Shown here: piece after piece, positions 11,286 to 23,638 of the stretch
Position numbering within the stretch: the stretch's first letter is position 1
How the letters are laid out: each line of letters starts with the position of its first letter
Assembly: GCA_914767715.1 (NCBI GenBank)
Contig: OU612070.1
Location: 28,570,025-28,634,024 of the forward strand
Direction of reading: 5' to 3'
Length of the DNA: 64,000 nt
DNA from: Membranipora membranacea
Lineage: Eukaryota > Bryozoa > Gymnolaemata > Cheilostomatida > Membraniporidae
Notes under the pieces: generated by a model
What the model was told of the DNA's origin: nothing
Databases searched by the model: none
Seen by the model: only the letters and a program-made list of their open reading frames with translations
Translations under genes and position numbers: made by a program

Positions 11286-14200
11286 ATGGATTCTACAGCA
11301 GCTGAACCCGCTACTGGAGCGTCCGCTGAGGTATCTCTGCCTCCTAAAAACCCACACCGAAGAGTCAAGGTAAGGTTGGACCTGAGTAGTCAAACAGCAC
11401 TATACATTGTGTCCATACACAAAACTTATGATGAATGCCTTTGGGTTCAGTTTGAACTGTAACTATTCTGCTTACATTTATGACGGTAGGCTGCTACAAA
11501 TATTTTCCTATTAGAAACTGTCATTAATGTGAGTACACCATGATTATTCTCTCTTATACTTACGTCAGGTGTATATGCTGAATGCAGACAGAGCTTGGGA
11601 TGATAAGGGTACAGGACATGTTAGCTGTGCCTATGTGGACCAGCTGCAGGGCATGGCTCTCGTTGTGCGCTCTGAAGATGATGACAGTAAGTGTTAATGA
11701 AACAGCAGCGCAAAATTTGGGGAAGTTATTCACTCCGTTTAATTATGTGATCTGGAAAGATTTTTGATGAGACACCCATGTGTTAGTCAGTAATGTTGTC
11801 CTGGGTTCGCTGGCCAGTTGAGGGTTCTTTTAATGAACTAACATACTCTGGTTTTTCCACTCCGTATGATGAATTATATGTGGGCGATTCATGAGCGCAT
11901 GATTTGCGGTATGTATTTATCCCAACAATTTCAGTGTTCTTGATATGTAGAAACATTATTGCCTCATAAAGTCAACAAATTCACACTTTATTATTGCAGG
12001 ATCTGTGATATTGGAATCAAAAATAGCACCGACCACCGCGTATCAGAAACAACAAGAGACGTTAATATGCTGGTCAGAGAATGATCAGGAGCTCGCTCTC
12101 AGCTTTCAATTAATAGACAGCTGTTCAGAAATATGGGAGAAAATATGTGATGTGAGTAAATCTCTACGTGTAGCTGACTTTCCAGTTATGATCCCATACA
12201 ATCAAGACAATGTTAATGAAGGTCTCCTCTTTTGGTTTGATCGAGACTCTATGTTACCCATCGTGGTAGACAGAACTCACAGAGACGATCGACCAGCAAT
12301 CACGCAAAAATGAAAATGAATAAATTCTCACCCAAACTATGTGGCTAGCCGGTGACTATCTACATGTATATTGTGTCACGTGTAGTTATTATCTTTGAAA
12401 TGTAAATTCAATCTAAGTGTGGCTCATAATTTGTAGATCAATCAATCCCTGAATCATGTTCCAGTTTCTGTCTCAGACGGCATGTTGACATATTTACAGG
12501 TACAAGGTCGTGACCCCGGCGATGTCGGACAGGATGACTCATTACAGGACTCGAGGGAAGAGGATAACACATACGACGATGCCTACCCCGGAGGTTCTCT
12601 CGTAGAGCTGCCTTCTGCCGATCTCGCACACCTAGAGGACATACAGAGTCTGTTTGGAGAGTATACTCTACACGCTGGTGTCGTACAATGGAGGGTGGAT
12701 AAACTGGCCAACAGGTGAGCTGTTCAAGTTATCACCAGCTAAAGTTTTTTTATTGTAGTTATATGTATGTGTAGTTTTTTTTGCATGTATTATGGGGTAG
12801 TACTGACTGGGTATTGTTTATGTAAAGTGTTGAGACAATCTATGGATGGTAAAAAGTGTATTATTGAATCATTGATCTGAAACTTTATAGGCCTATGTCT
12901 GAACTTGGGTCCTGGGGTATGTCATGTCCTTCAACCATGGACACTGCTTAATTGCCTGTAATAACACATCAATACTATAATAACTTGATGGTATAAGAAG
13001 CGGTGTTTGTGTTTCAACGGCAAAATGTGTAATTAATCATGCACGGATACTAGGAAGTTATGGTTAATTCATTGTTATGAGTTGTTTCGATCTAGAGGTC
13101 ATTGGATACCATTTCTATTATACAATCTCTACAAGACACTGCCTGATTGTAACTTTCCTTTTCGCCTGATCACTCCTGTTTTATCACGGTTATCAGTGTG
13201 TTGCTGTCCTTCATAATATACTATTACCGGTTACTGCATGCGTATGGAAAGATGTCGTGTTGTAAATCTGGTGGGTTTTTACTGGTACTTTGAGATGTTT
13301 ACTGCACTTTTCTTCACCGTGTCAGCCGGTGGTACCAGCGGAATTTCACCTGGCAGAAAGAAAGCTTTCCTCTTGAAATTGCTCTTAGTTTTTAATGCGA
13401 TAATACTACTCGGTACTGGAACCTAGCTGCTCAACTCACATTTACTTGTTTATTTGAGACCATCGAACTGTTGCTCAACTGCTTGACCTCGGAGTATATG
13501 GCTAATAAAACCAACCTGGATTACTTTGTCATCTGTGTCTTTAGCAGATTGCCAGTCATGCATTACTATGATGTCATAGGAGTAGTTGTGAGAGTCACAT
13601 AATGGGTCATTTACAGATTTATAAAATAATAATTACTATAAAGTGATAATCATAAAGAAAATAAGTGATCCAATTTCAGTGTAATAGTTAGAGGAATGTA
13701 AATTGTCTTCTATATTTACAGCATAGAGGCGGAGAATTACATACCGAAGCTGTTGGAGATATATACTATGTCAGATGACCTTGAGAATGAAGAGGCACTA
13801 CATCAGCTCTATTCTATATTTAAGACTATCTTCATGTTAAATAGAAACTCTCTGTTTGAAATCATGTTCTCATCGGATAATTTAATGAAAGTTGTTGGTG
13901 TGATGGAGAACGATCCTACTAATAAGACACCAGTAAAGCACAGGGAATTCCTGCAGAATCAGGTAAGGATACAATCAGCAACTAGGACAAGGTACAATAA
14001 ATGACGTGTATTTACCTTAATCCGTGAAGCTTAAATAAGTCTGCATGAGATGTGGTAGTTTAGTTAGAGAATGGTGGGAAGTGTAAATGATTGGGAACTA
14101 CAAAAAATCAATCTACTTGAACGGATCTTCTTGGAAACCTCACTAATCACTAATCCTTGAGAAGTTCTCATTTTTTCGAATACTTCTCTCTGGAAATGGA

Positions 14201-17200
14201 CCTTTATTTGAGCTTGTTGTCACAGCGCATTTTTTACAGTGTCTAGTAGAAGATTTGTTTGTCCACTAAAAGTAATCGACGATAATCCTTCAACCCTTCA
14301 CCGCAGTGATTTATGGTTTGGGAGGATTTGTTCAGGATGAGATTTCACAATACCTAATGGTTTACTTGTGTTTAGTTAGTGAACTAATCTAATTGCATCA
14401 GACTGGTTAAAATCATCAGTAGCAAAGATCATTGTCAGTAGCACACCTTTTCAATGATAGGGACACATCCATGGAGAGAGGATGAAATAAAGTCAAAGTT
14501 AATGTTGCACTATTTACTATTTACTATTATACCACAGTGACCCAATAATGGCACTCCTTTGTAACAGTGGGTGGTTCTTTCCATTGCCTTTCACCGACCA
14601 TCAAGCCACAGTGATATTTTCTCTGTTTTCAGGCAAAGTTTCACCATGTACTACCATTGAGTAATGATGCTCTGTTAGATAAGATACATCAGACATACAG
14701 AGTACAGTATATACAAGATGTTATATTACCGACACCCAGTGTGTTCGACGACAACTTACTCTCAGCACTCAATTCATTCATCTTTTTCAACAAATGTGAG
14801 ATCGTCAAAATGATTCAGGTAAGCGGCCAAGAAGTTATAAAACTGATGTCAACTCGCCTCCTTTAAATGTTCAGTTTAAAAAAAATAGAATTTAGGCTCT
14901 TTGCTGGCACACATAAAATTGTATATACTCAGTATTTAATGTTTGTGGTGGCACTAGTTTGTCACCCCTCTCTTGGTTTTTTTTCATGAGCAGACAATTC
15001 TTCACACTCTTAGAAATCCAATTTAAATGTTTAGTAAACATCGTCATGGTAATGGTAACAGTCACGATACATTCCCATGGTTTGAGAAGTTATACTTGTG
15101 AGATGCTGTGTTGTTGACCCGCTGGTAGGGTTAATACCATTAGTCAAAGAGATATCTGTACACACTCTGACGATCAGAGGTGAAATTATTCCACTGCTTA
15201 TTTTCAAACTGGCTAAATGGTAATCTCCATCAAGGTCATCTGATTACATGCGGTTTAAAAGAGCTTGATTGTGTGGTCCAAGTTTATGTTCGAAATGGAG
15301 TTTTGCCATTTTTCATGTGACTTAATTGGTCGGATCCACTCCCCAATATGTAACATTAGTCATGGTAAAGTTTGTTTTAAGGAGATTGGCATCAGGAAGG
15401 GTGGGTATTGCACCGTCCCTGTTGTCATGTTGTGTCACATTCTATTCTGATGGTGTTTATTACAGGAGAACGAGAGCCTAATGAAGGTATTATTCCAGCA
15501 ACTTACCGATGATGAGACAGATGATAACGCTCGACGTAATCTCGTCAGATTCCTCAAAGAGTTCTGTACATTCTCAGCTACACTGCAGGCCTCGGAGAGA
15601 GATCAATTTTATCAGGTCAGAGTCGGTCACATAATATAATTCAGTCTCAAAAGTTCTGTCAGCCAGCCACAACTTCACTACACTCTTGTATATTGTTTCG
15701 GCATCAATTATCACTGTATCTGATTGTATCACTGTATATGATTGTATCACTGTATATGATCGTATGTTATTGTATGTATGTTTTTTATTGTTTAAATAAT
15801 GATGGATGATAAATGATATACGATGCAAACAATAGGGATATTTGCGATCAGAAGAGGATCTGTCCAGAAATGAGCATATTTTTCTCTTAATCTGGAAATT
15901 CCAGACACACCGAGTAAAGCAATATCGGGATCATGACATACTCATGTCGGTTTGGCGGTACTGAAAGGGTTACACTTCTGAAATTGGGTTTTGATAATCT
16001 CGACTAGAATTTGAGTTTGACTCCGATTTGAGTTATCTGATATTTATAACAGTTTTTCATACTCAAACGGAGATCAATATTTGGTCCTTGATTCTGTTGT
16101 AGATGCTTTCGGAGATGCGACTTCTGGAAGCTATAGAAACATTGTGGAACTTAGAAGATCCTGATATACTATCCACAACCAATGATATCTTCGCCTTCAT
16201 AGTAGAAGCTAACCCCTCATTAGTTAGAGAATTCTGTCTATCTGAAGCTAAACTTGGCCAGGTATGTTCAATCAATCTACTCAATCACTCTGTCAATGTT
16301 GCTTCGACTGTGGTTGTGAAAAACTTTCAAGATCTACATACTTTGTAGTCGTCTTCTTTTTGTATGTCAGCTTCAGGGAGAGGACAACTAATCATATACT
16401 TAACTCTTATTAGCATTGAGAAAAATCCATCGTGGAAAATATGGTTTTGTGCTACAAATGTTGAGCTTCTCAAAGCATACATATATATATATATATATTT
16501 GATTGTACATCTTAACAATATTTCTACAATGCAATGCAACTTTAATGTAGATTTCTCCTTGTGCTCGATAAGTTAGTCTCTTATATTTCTTGTCTCAAAT
16601 TTTTTTGTTTTTATGGGGGATTGCCAACAATTGGTCGTTTGTATCAGTTAGCAATTTATTAATTGCTAAATATTAGTGTTTTAAATGGTTGAATGTTGAT
16701 TATTTTGTTTTACAGGATGACTTGTTGTTGACCAAAGCCATAGAACAAATGCAGTCAGATCCCGATCAGGAGCTAGGAGGCAGTTTGTTACTCTCAGTAA
16801 CCATAAGGCTTCTGATAGACCCTGAAAATATGCTCACCAACGCCCTCAGAACTGAGAAAACAGAGTTCTTAAACTATTTTTACCTTCACTGTATGCCAGC
16901 GTTGATAAGTCCACTCAGAGGCCTAACTGTGGATACTAGGACACTCAAAGGTATGTCGATGTGTTGGTTTTCCTCGAATATCTATTTTATGGTATGATAA
17001 TATGTATCCTTTGGCGCAAGGATGAAAATGGCAGGATTTTGTTTAATTTATTCCCATCTTTAGATGCCTCATATCAGATACTGAGGTCAAAGTAGACGTA
17101 CAAGATAGTCCTAGCTTAGCAAGAATTTTAAATGAAACTGGGTATTACATTCTAAAAAACAATTTCACTATTAAACTTTTTCTTTCAATATTGTTAGTTT

Positions 17201-20200
17201 TTCCAACTTTCATTAAAAGGTCAATGGTCATTAAAATAGGCAACATGCAGGAAGATATATAATCTTATCACATAGTATAATAATATATATGCTATATAAT
17301 ATAATAATATCTAATACTTTATTTTACAGAAGATTACAGTACAGCACAGTTACTTAATCTGACAGTGGAGATGTTAGCTTTCTGTGCAGAACACCACTCC
17401 TATCAATTCAGAGTTCACATGATTAAACACGAACTACTTAGGAAAATACTTTACCTTCTCAAATCAAAACATGCATTTCTAGCCTTGTGTAAGTACTATA
17501 CAACAGTCTGTATTACTCTCTTGTATTCCACTATCGATATATACATTTGTCCCTGCAGTTTTTGTATCTTACCATTATTGTTATTTACTGCATTTTATTC
17601 TTCTGTATAATAGTACCAGAGACTATAGATATATCTATAGTCTCTGATAGTACAGTGAAAAAAAATGACCTAACAAGACATGAAATGTTTTGTTTACACT
17701 ACTTAGTTGTGTTTCCTTGAAAAAATTAAGAGAAGACAACTTGATCATTGTGTCCCTTGTATTTTCCTGATATTTGTTTTTGGCTAAGTTATAATTACAA
17801 GTTTACGTATCCCATATTGTAAAATGAGCTCTAAAAACCAAGCTACTCACCTCCCTGATCATGTTGAGCTAATATGGAGCTTAACGTATTTCATTTGCAA
17901 ATTTGTTATCACATTTGGTAGAGCCTTATATGACCAAGTCACAAAACAATATTGCAATATTACACACTTTTTCCAATTCTTACCTCTAATTTTTGTGTCT
18001 AATTGTTTCTTCTAGGCGCTGTGAGGTTCTTGCGGAGACTTGTCAATCTGAAAGACGACACATATAGCAGACACATAGTTCAGTACGGACTCCTCAAACC
18101 TGTCTGTGATGCCTTCTTGTTAAACGGAGATCGATATAACCTGTTCAACTCTGCTGTCATTGAATTGTTTGAATACATCAGAACGGTAGGTTCAACTTAT
18201 TGCCTGGCTAAGTTCTGGTATCAGTTTTGAGTCATTGGCTCCAATTTTTTTTTAAATTCCTGATCCTTGAAACTTTCGATGCCATAGATAGTCTACAATC
18301 TCTCCTTCAAAATATCGACAACTTCCTGCTGGATATAATTATGGCTCAACAAAGTTACAGTGATTCTCATGTTCTTAATGCACCTTTAGAAGCTGGTAGT
18401 TGAAATGGTTATTTTACTGCAGTTTTATTAGACTTTTACTGCAAGATGTTAATCATTGATAGTAAGGTTTCACTCAATTCTTGCACTGTTTCTTCGAAAA
18501 AGAACTAATATGGTTTACGTGAAAGCGTGTATCAGGGCGGTCTACTCAGATAAACCTCCCATCAATATAAAATGGTAATTAGGGGATCAGAAGATTAAAC
18601 GTTAGTAAGACATTTAGGTTAGGTGAAGATGTTTAGATCAGATTAAGACGATATCTATATGACACCAATTCCATAAGGTAAAAGTGCCACATGGAGAAGA
18701 ATTTAAGTATCCTTTTGGTTTTTGGCCAAAAGCCAACTGGCAATGGAAATAATATAAAAAAGAGTCCACATAAAAATACCCACTGTCACCAAACTTGATG
18801 TGTAATCTTTTCTTATCTGTGCAGATGTTTAAGGGATGTTTTATCACAGAGTTAGGATATATCCTTATTACTCGTTGATGCTATCATATTTTTGAGAATC
18901 TCTAGCTTTGCGTCTAACTAATTTGCTAATACTGAAGGTATTTGAAGATGACTCAATTTGCGAACTTATTGTTTTTGCAGGAATCATTGAAGCTGTTAGC
19001 GACTAACTTTGTTGAGTATCACTATAAGAATGGATTCCAGCATATCAAATATGTGAAAACATTTCAGCAACTAAAGGATCAGTTTGATAACAGGCCCACT
19101 TCTAACACAAGTCTAGCTGCAGCTGATGATGGCGTTGAAGGAATTGACACGTAAGTTCAAGGCCACACCTCACCTATCATAATTAATTATTGTTCATAAC
19201 TCTATAAAAATGCAATACAAGCCACTCACTGGTGCAGAAATCTAAGAGCATATCTAACTGTGAGGCATAGGGCGGTAATCTCCAGCACAAATATCAACAA
19301 GGACCAACCTTAGACCAGCCAAGGTCACTATTAGGTTAAGATCTACAGAAAAGCGGTAATCTCCTCTTTTCTGTGGGCGCATCATAGAGCTTAACCAAAC
19401 AGTGACCTTGACTGGTCTAAGGTTGTTCCTTGTTGATATTACTGCTGGAAAGTACGTGTTGTCACTAGAAGACCCACCCCTGATGGTTTGGTTTGAATAC
19501 GTCCTCTTATATTGTAGATTTTCAGCCATGGCTAGACAGAGGAGATATCGCAGAGACAACTCCTCGTTCGATGAAGAAGAGGAGATGTGGTTTGAGAAGG
19601 AAGATGAGCCGACAGAAGCTGCTAGTGTTGATGCTGCCGGTAATAAAACTCCTCCCTTTGATCACGCCGCGGCTGCCGATGAGGTCGCTATGGAGGATAA
19701 CGTGGCTCCTTGGCTGGCTATGCCCACTAAACCTCTCATCAAAGGTATGACTTTGTGTCAATCTAAAGAGATGATCAATGTACAAAAACCTCATCGAATT
19801 GCACCACAAAACATAAAACAGTAAAATAGCTTTCTACTGCAGGTATGGGCAAAAAAACAGCAGCAAAATTATGTTGGGAGTATCATTATGACCTGACCCA
19901 AAAAGAGATTCTGGGTTTGAAAAGCTAAGTCATGTTCATGTTCATATTATGAGCATATAATAAGCATGTACGACATTACATATGTTCACAGAGTAAGGAT
20001 ATATCCTTACTCTGTGATATGTTTATGGCTCTGCCACTCTCTAACACATATTAATAAAAAGGTTATAACATGATAACAAAGCTAATAAATGGATATGGTT
20101 GGTTATTTGACAGATGATGAAGATGATGATTCTGCATTTGGCAACGGTCCAAAACTACAGAGAGCCATCAGTATAAACCTGAAGTCACTGACGAGCGCTG

Positions 20201-20481
20201 TCGACAGCCCCCCTCCACCAGGAGCGCACACTGTCACCCCCCCTCCACCAGGAGCGCACACTGTCACCCCTCACGGCTCACCTGTATCACCTCTAACTAA
20301 TCTATCTCCAATTGTTAGCTCAAGATCACCCCTCACACCTGCCGCCACAGTAACATCCACCACTGGCATCAGTAAGACATCTCTGCCACTCGTAGATTAT
20401 CCCGATGAAGATTCGGACGAGGACTACTCAGAGACGGACGGCACAACCCCGGCTAAACGAGCTCGCGTCAGCTCAACATGA
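11286..20481 (+). CDS. PPP4R3: Protein phosphatase 4 regulatory subunit 3 (SMEK)
   Basis: This is the regulatory subunit of the PP4 phosphatase complex, which targets the catalytic subunit to nuclear and cytoplasmic substrates. Exons: 11286-11369, 11569-11686, 12000-12151, 12500-12714, 13722-13962, 14633-14818, 15466-15615, 16103-16261, 16716-16950, 17330-17488, 18016-18185, 18981-19150, 19518-19744, 20114-20481; all phases agree, giving 877 aa (vertebrate forms are about 820-850). The N-terminal hundred residues form the PH/EVH1-like domain ([20 protein letters not shown]). The SMK-1 and armadillo-like helical part follows (e.g. NHRNS-type [30 protein letters not shown]). The tail is acidic (DEEEEMW, DDEDDD), Pro/Ser-rich, with a short basic KRARV near the end, a likely nuclear signal. 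The tail also has a tandem internal duplication. The start is the only ATG in phase with exon 2. Confidence 0.95.
17610..17653. mobile_element. 30-bp palindromic miniature element, copy 1, with 7-bp target duplication
   Basis: A perfect 30-bp palindrome occupies 17617-17646; its left half is CAGAGACTATAGATA and the right half is the exact reverse complement. It is flanked on both sides by ATAGTAC (17610-17616 and 17647-17653). It lies in a PPP4R3 intron. Identical palindromes with different 7-bp flanks are at 40996 and 63456. Confidence 0.85.
18845..18877. repeat. Degenerate relative of the CACAGAG palindrome
   Basis: CACAGAGTTAGGATATATCC followed by TTATTACTCGTTG resembles the 30-bp palindrome at 19987 with several mismatches and one insertion. 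No direct flanking repeat is visible, as expected for an old copy. It lies in a PPP4R3 intron. Confidence 0.5.
19283..19446. mobile_element. Foldback (MITE-like) element in a PPP4R3 intron
   Basis: Two arms of about 55 bp are inverted copies of each other with few mismatches: the left (about 19283-19340) contains AATATCAACAAGGACCAACC and the right (about 19389-19446) contains GGTTGTTCCTTGTTGATATT. The spacer holds a smaller hairpin (ACAGAAAAG...CTTTTCTGT). No transposase is encoded. Confidence 0.75.
19980..20023. mobile_element. 30-bp palindrome of a second family with 7-bp target duplication
   Basis: A perfect 30-bp palindrome occupies 19987-20016; its left half is CACAGAGTAAGGATA. It is flanked by ATATGTT on both sides (19980-19986 and 20017-20023). 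It lies in the last PPP4R3 intron. The same termini bound the larger element at 28562-28984. Confidence 0.85.
20206..20267 (+). repeat. In-frame 27-bp duplication in the last PPP4R3 exon
   Basis: The coding sequence for [10 protein letters not shown] is present twice in direct tandem (unit CCCCCTCCACCAGGAGCGCA plus 7 more bases). It lengthens the disordered C-terminal tail by nine residues without disturbing the frame. Confidence 0.85.
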
Positions 20482-23400
20482 ACTATGGGGCCATGAGAGA
20501 TCGCTCTCTGCATATATAATATCTCACCATGAGATTAGTCGGATGATAGTCTTCTCTGACTGATAATCGTTTATATGCCAAAAGCTGCAAAATTGACAGA
20601 TGGATTGGAAAAATGATCGGCTTCATGGTAACCCAAACATTGTCGTTTGTAGCCTGTGTATTTATAGACTGATAGAGCCCTGTGTATATATATGTGAGTG
20701 TTATGATTCATGACTGCCTCTACTGACTATGACCCACAAGCCCACCTCCTCTTTCACTCTATACCGACAACCTGTTTACAGCTGTCACATGGGCCCTCAT
20801 TAGGCTGCCAAGGCAAAGCAATCACGCCATCGAGCTGCAGTACTGTATACATACAGGCTAGGCCACACGATCTATGTACCCCATAATAACTACTAATCCA
20901 TAAATAGGTGTAATTTCAGCTTATGAACGTGTAAATATGTGGTATTGCGTAAGATTGACCATAATTTGTTAGTGAGATTTTATGAGAGGCATAAATTATA
21001 TCTTCATATCATTAAAAATGAGGGTAAAATATTTGGACTTTTTTACGGTATAATAGGTTTAAAGTTCCATCTCAGTAGCATGGCTTAACTCATGTGTACA
21101 ATTCTGTGTCTATTATGTCCACCCTGATGCTACAACTGATACCGTGTTTTTTTTCTAAAATTGTATACATTTCAGGCGACAGTTTCACACAAGAGTATCA
21201 TCAGTTCATTGTTGCCATACCATGCACTCTTTTACACTGTCCATATGTTATTGAAAAGTTATTTTTCAGATTCGTTACGATAATAATCCACTTTTCAACT
21301 TTGTATGAGCTGACACTCTTCGCCCATATATCAGTCATATATCTGCTTATAGTGCAAGTATGCCTGAATCGATTCTGAACGAAGTCTTTGAGTGTCAGTG
21401 TTTTACTATTGTGCTGACCTTTGAAATTTAAAAAACTGTAATGTTATACTAGTTGTAGACATAAAATTGATAAATATGGTAAACAAATAAAAGAAATATG
21501 ATCTCCATAATTGCCGCCACTTCATTACGTAATTATTTTCTTTTGTTGGCAAAGCTAACCCTAGAGGCAGACCTGGGTGACAGATGAATGAACCAAACTT
21601 TTTAGTTTGAGCTGTTGGCTTGTGTAAGGTTTGATGTAAACAAAATTATTACATAATATTCTGCAATCACATTGTACAATTGTTTTCTCGGGCCAAACTA
21701 AAAGCATGGAGAAAGGGGCAGAATTGAGTCGTTTTACTATAATTCATTACCCCACATGACAATGCACTGACCGATGTTGATCAACAATGATAAAATGATC
21801 TCTCTGGCTAGCCTAGGCTTACAACAATGCAACTTACTTGGTAAGTTTTGCCTTGATTATTATTTCAAATATTAATTAATTATATCATGAGCGCTGCCAA
21901 TCATATCGCGTGCCATGTATTTGAAAAGGCCTAGTTGTGGTTGTGGCAATAGTGATAACTTTTTTATCAATAAAAAATACATACACGTCCATCAACCGAT
22001 CATTAGTTGCCATGGTTTTACCTTTGTAATGAGTGTGAGAATCCAATCATGTCAAAATAGACATGCAAGACTGAGTTCCAGAGATAACGCATCATCTCTT
22101 ATGGTACAGACGTCTTACGCCCTCATTTGTGGTAATTTATGGTCATAGATACAGACAGGCTACAGCTGGCTGAGAGGAACTGCAACTAGGCTAAGCTCAC
22201 AACTGCTCACAGTGACACTAGGGTCAACAGATTGTCAACTTCGATCGTGATTTGACCTATTGGGTATTAACAGCTGATGAGAATATTGATGATTGGATCA
22301 CTTGAGGAGCAACTGTAAACAGTTCTTGGTATGTATATCGTCTAGCTGTTTGTGCTTTTAACAAACCTTGCTATATTTGGTAGCATATGTGCTAGAACTG
22401 AGCTTGACGAGCATGCGGATCTATTGCTGCAGGCGGAAACTTACTCAATTTTTGAGTTAATTTGTTCTCTGTATCAATATCTTCTTCATACCATGATAAA
22501 AGTAAACGTGGTTGTTACCATAGGACATAGATTATTTAATAACTCTATGGCTGTGACTAAAAAAAACCATTAAGAATCATGTTTTTTTCCATCAATCACG
22601 TTTAAAAAGTTGCCATGTCTATTTTCATGTTTGTAAGACAAGTAAAAATATTCACGCCTTCCTTCCTCTATTCTTTAGTGTGTTATTACTATTACCACGG
22701 CCAGCATTGATACAGAAAGCTTATATCAGTTTCACAGGGTGCGAACATAAACGCAAACCCATATCCATGGACAGCTGAAGGCCCAAAATTCATTAGTCGT
22801 CATAACCGCACAATTTCTTATACATGTGCTATTTTACAATTCTACATCATCACCATGAGTCATGACATGCAGAGACTTTTCTGAGAAACTCAGCGATTGA
22901 AACAAAAAGCCATAAAAAGCTATGCGTCACCTTTTGGTAAACAAGTTGTCTGTGGCGAGATCATCACAGACTTTTATACTGTAATTAGTTCTCAATATCA
23001 AGGATATTATCGGATAGCTGTGTTTTCACTATGATATCCTATGTGATTGTGTTGATAAACGCAGTATCATTGGATGATGATATATGGTTACTTTGTTTTA
23101 GTATGTGCTGTCTAACAGTTGTTAATGCTGCTGCTAAAGGAATAATTAGGATATTGGAGGTCAGTCTAATAGTACAATAGCTATGTGTGTTTATTTTCAT
23201 TACGTGACTGTCTGTATTACTTTGTTATGAAAACTTGTTTTATGTTTCACAACAACTCTGCCCTAAATCTGACAGCAGGTTTTATATTTTCCATATTGGC
23301 TAACCTTGCGTCTTTTTCATTCCAACTACAGCTTGGTCACACAGAATAAGTCCTTCTTTGATTCGGTATTATTGAACACATGCATTTTGTGTGTATTCCC

Positions 23401-23638
23401 TCGATACTTAATCAATAGTAATTGAGGATGCTCTAATCTTCATGATTCTGATTTTCTACCCTCAGGGCAAAAGAACATCTGATGTTATGCTGTGGCATCC
23501 GATGAGGATGGAATAACATATCGTGTCCTGAGGAACGATCGCATACTTGTGAAAGTGAAAAATATATCTCGGGTATTCAGCGGCCTTTTCATCAGCTGAG
23601 TTGGCTATATTCATCCAGTGGCGATCTGATTGGTCAGG
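20482..23638. other. Intergenic: PPP4R3 3' UTR and upstream region of the sulfotransferase gene
   Basis: No coding exon is supported. An AATAAA at 21486-21491 could end PPP4R3, which would give a long 3' UTR of about 1 kb. A 24-bp imperfect palindrome, CATAGATTATTTAAT through AACTCTATG (22526-22549), resembles the element at 51727 but has no flanking duplication. The rest shows nothing I can name. Confidence 0.4.

Noticed and set aside
19402-19517. Upstream ATG extension of PPP4R3 exon 13
   Set aside because: Lies in the foldback element; the real exon starts after the acceptor at 19517, as phase and homology require.
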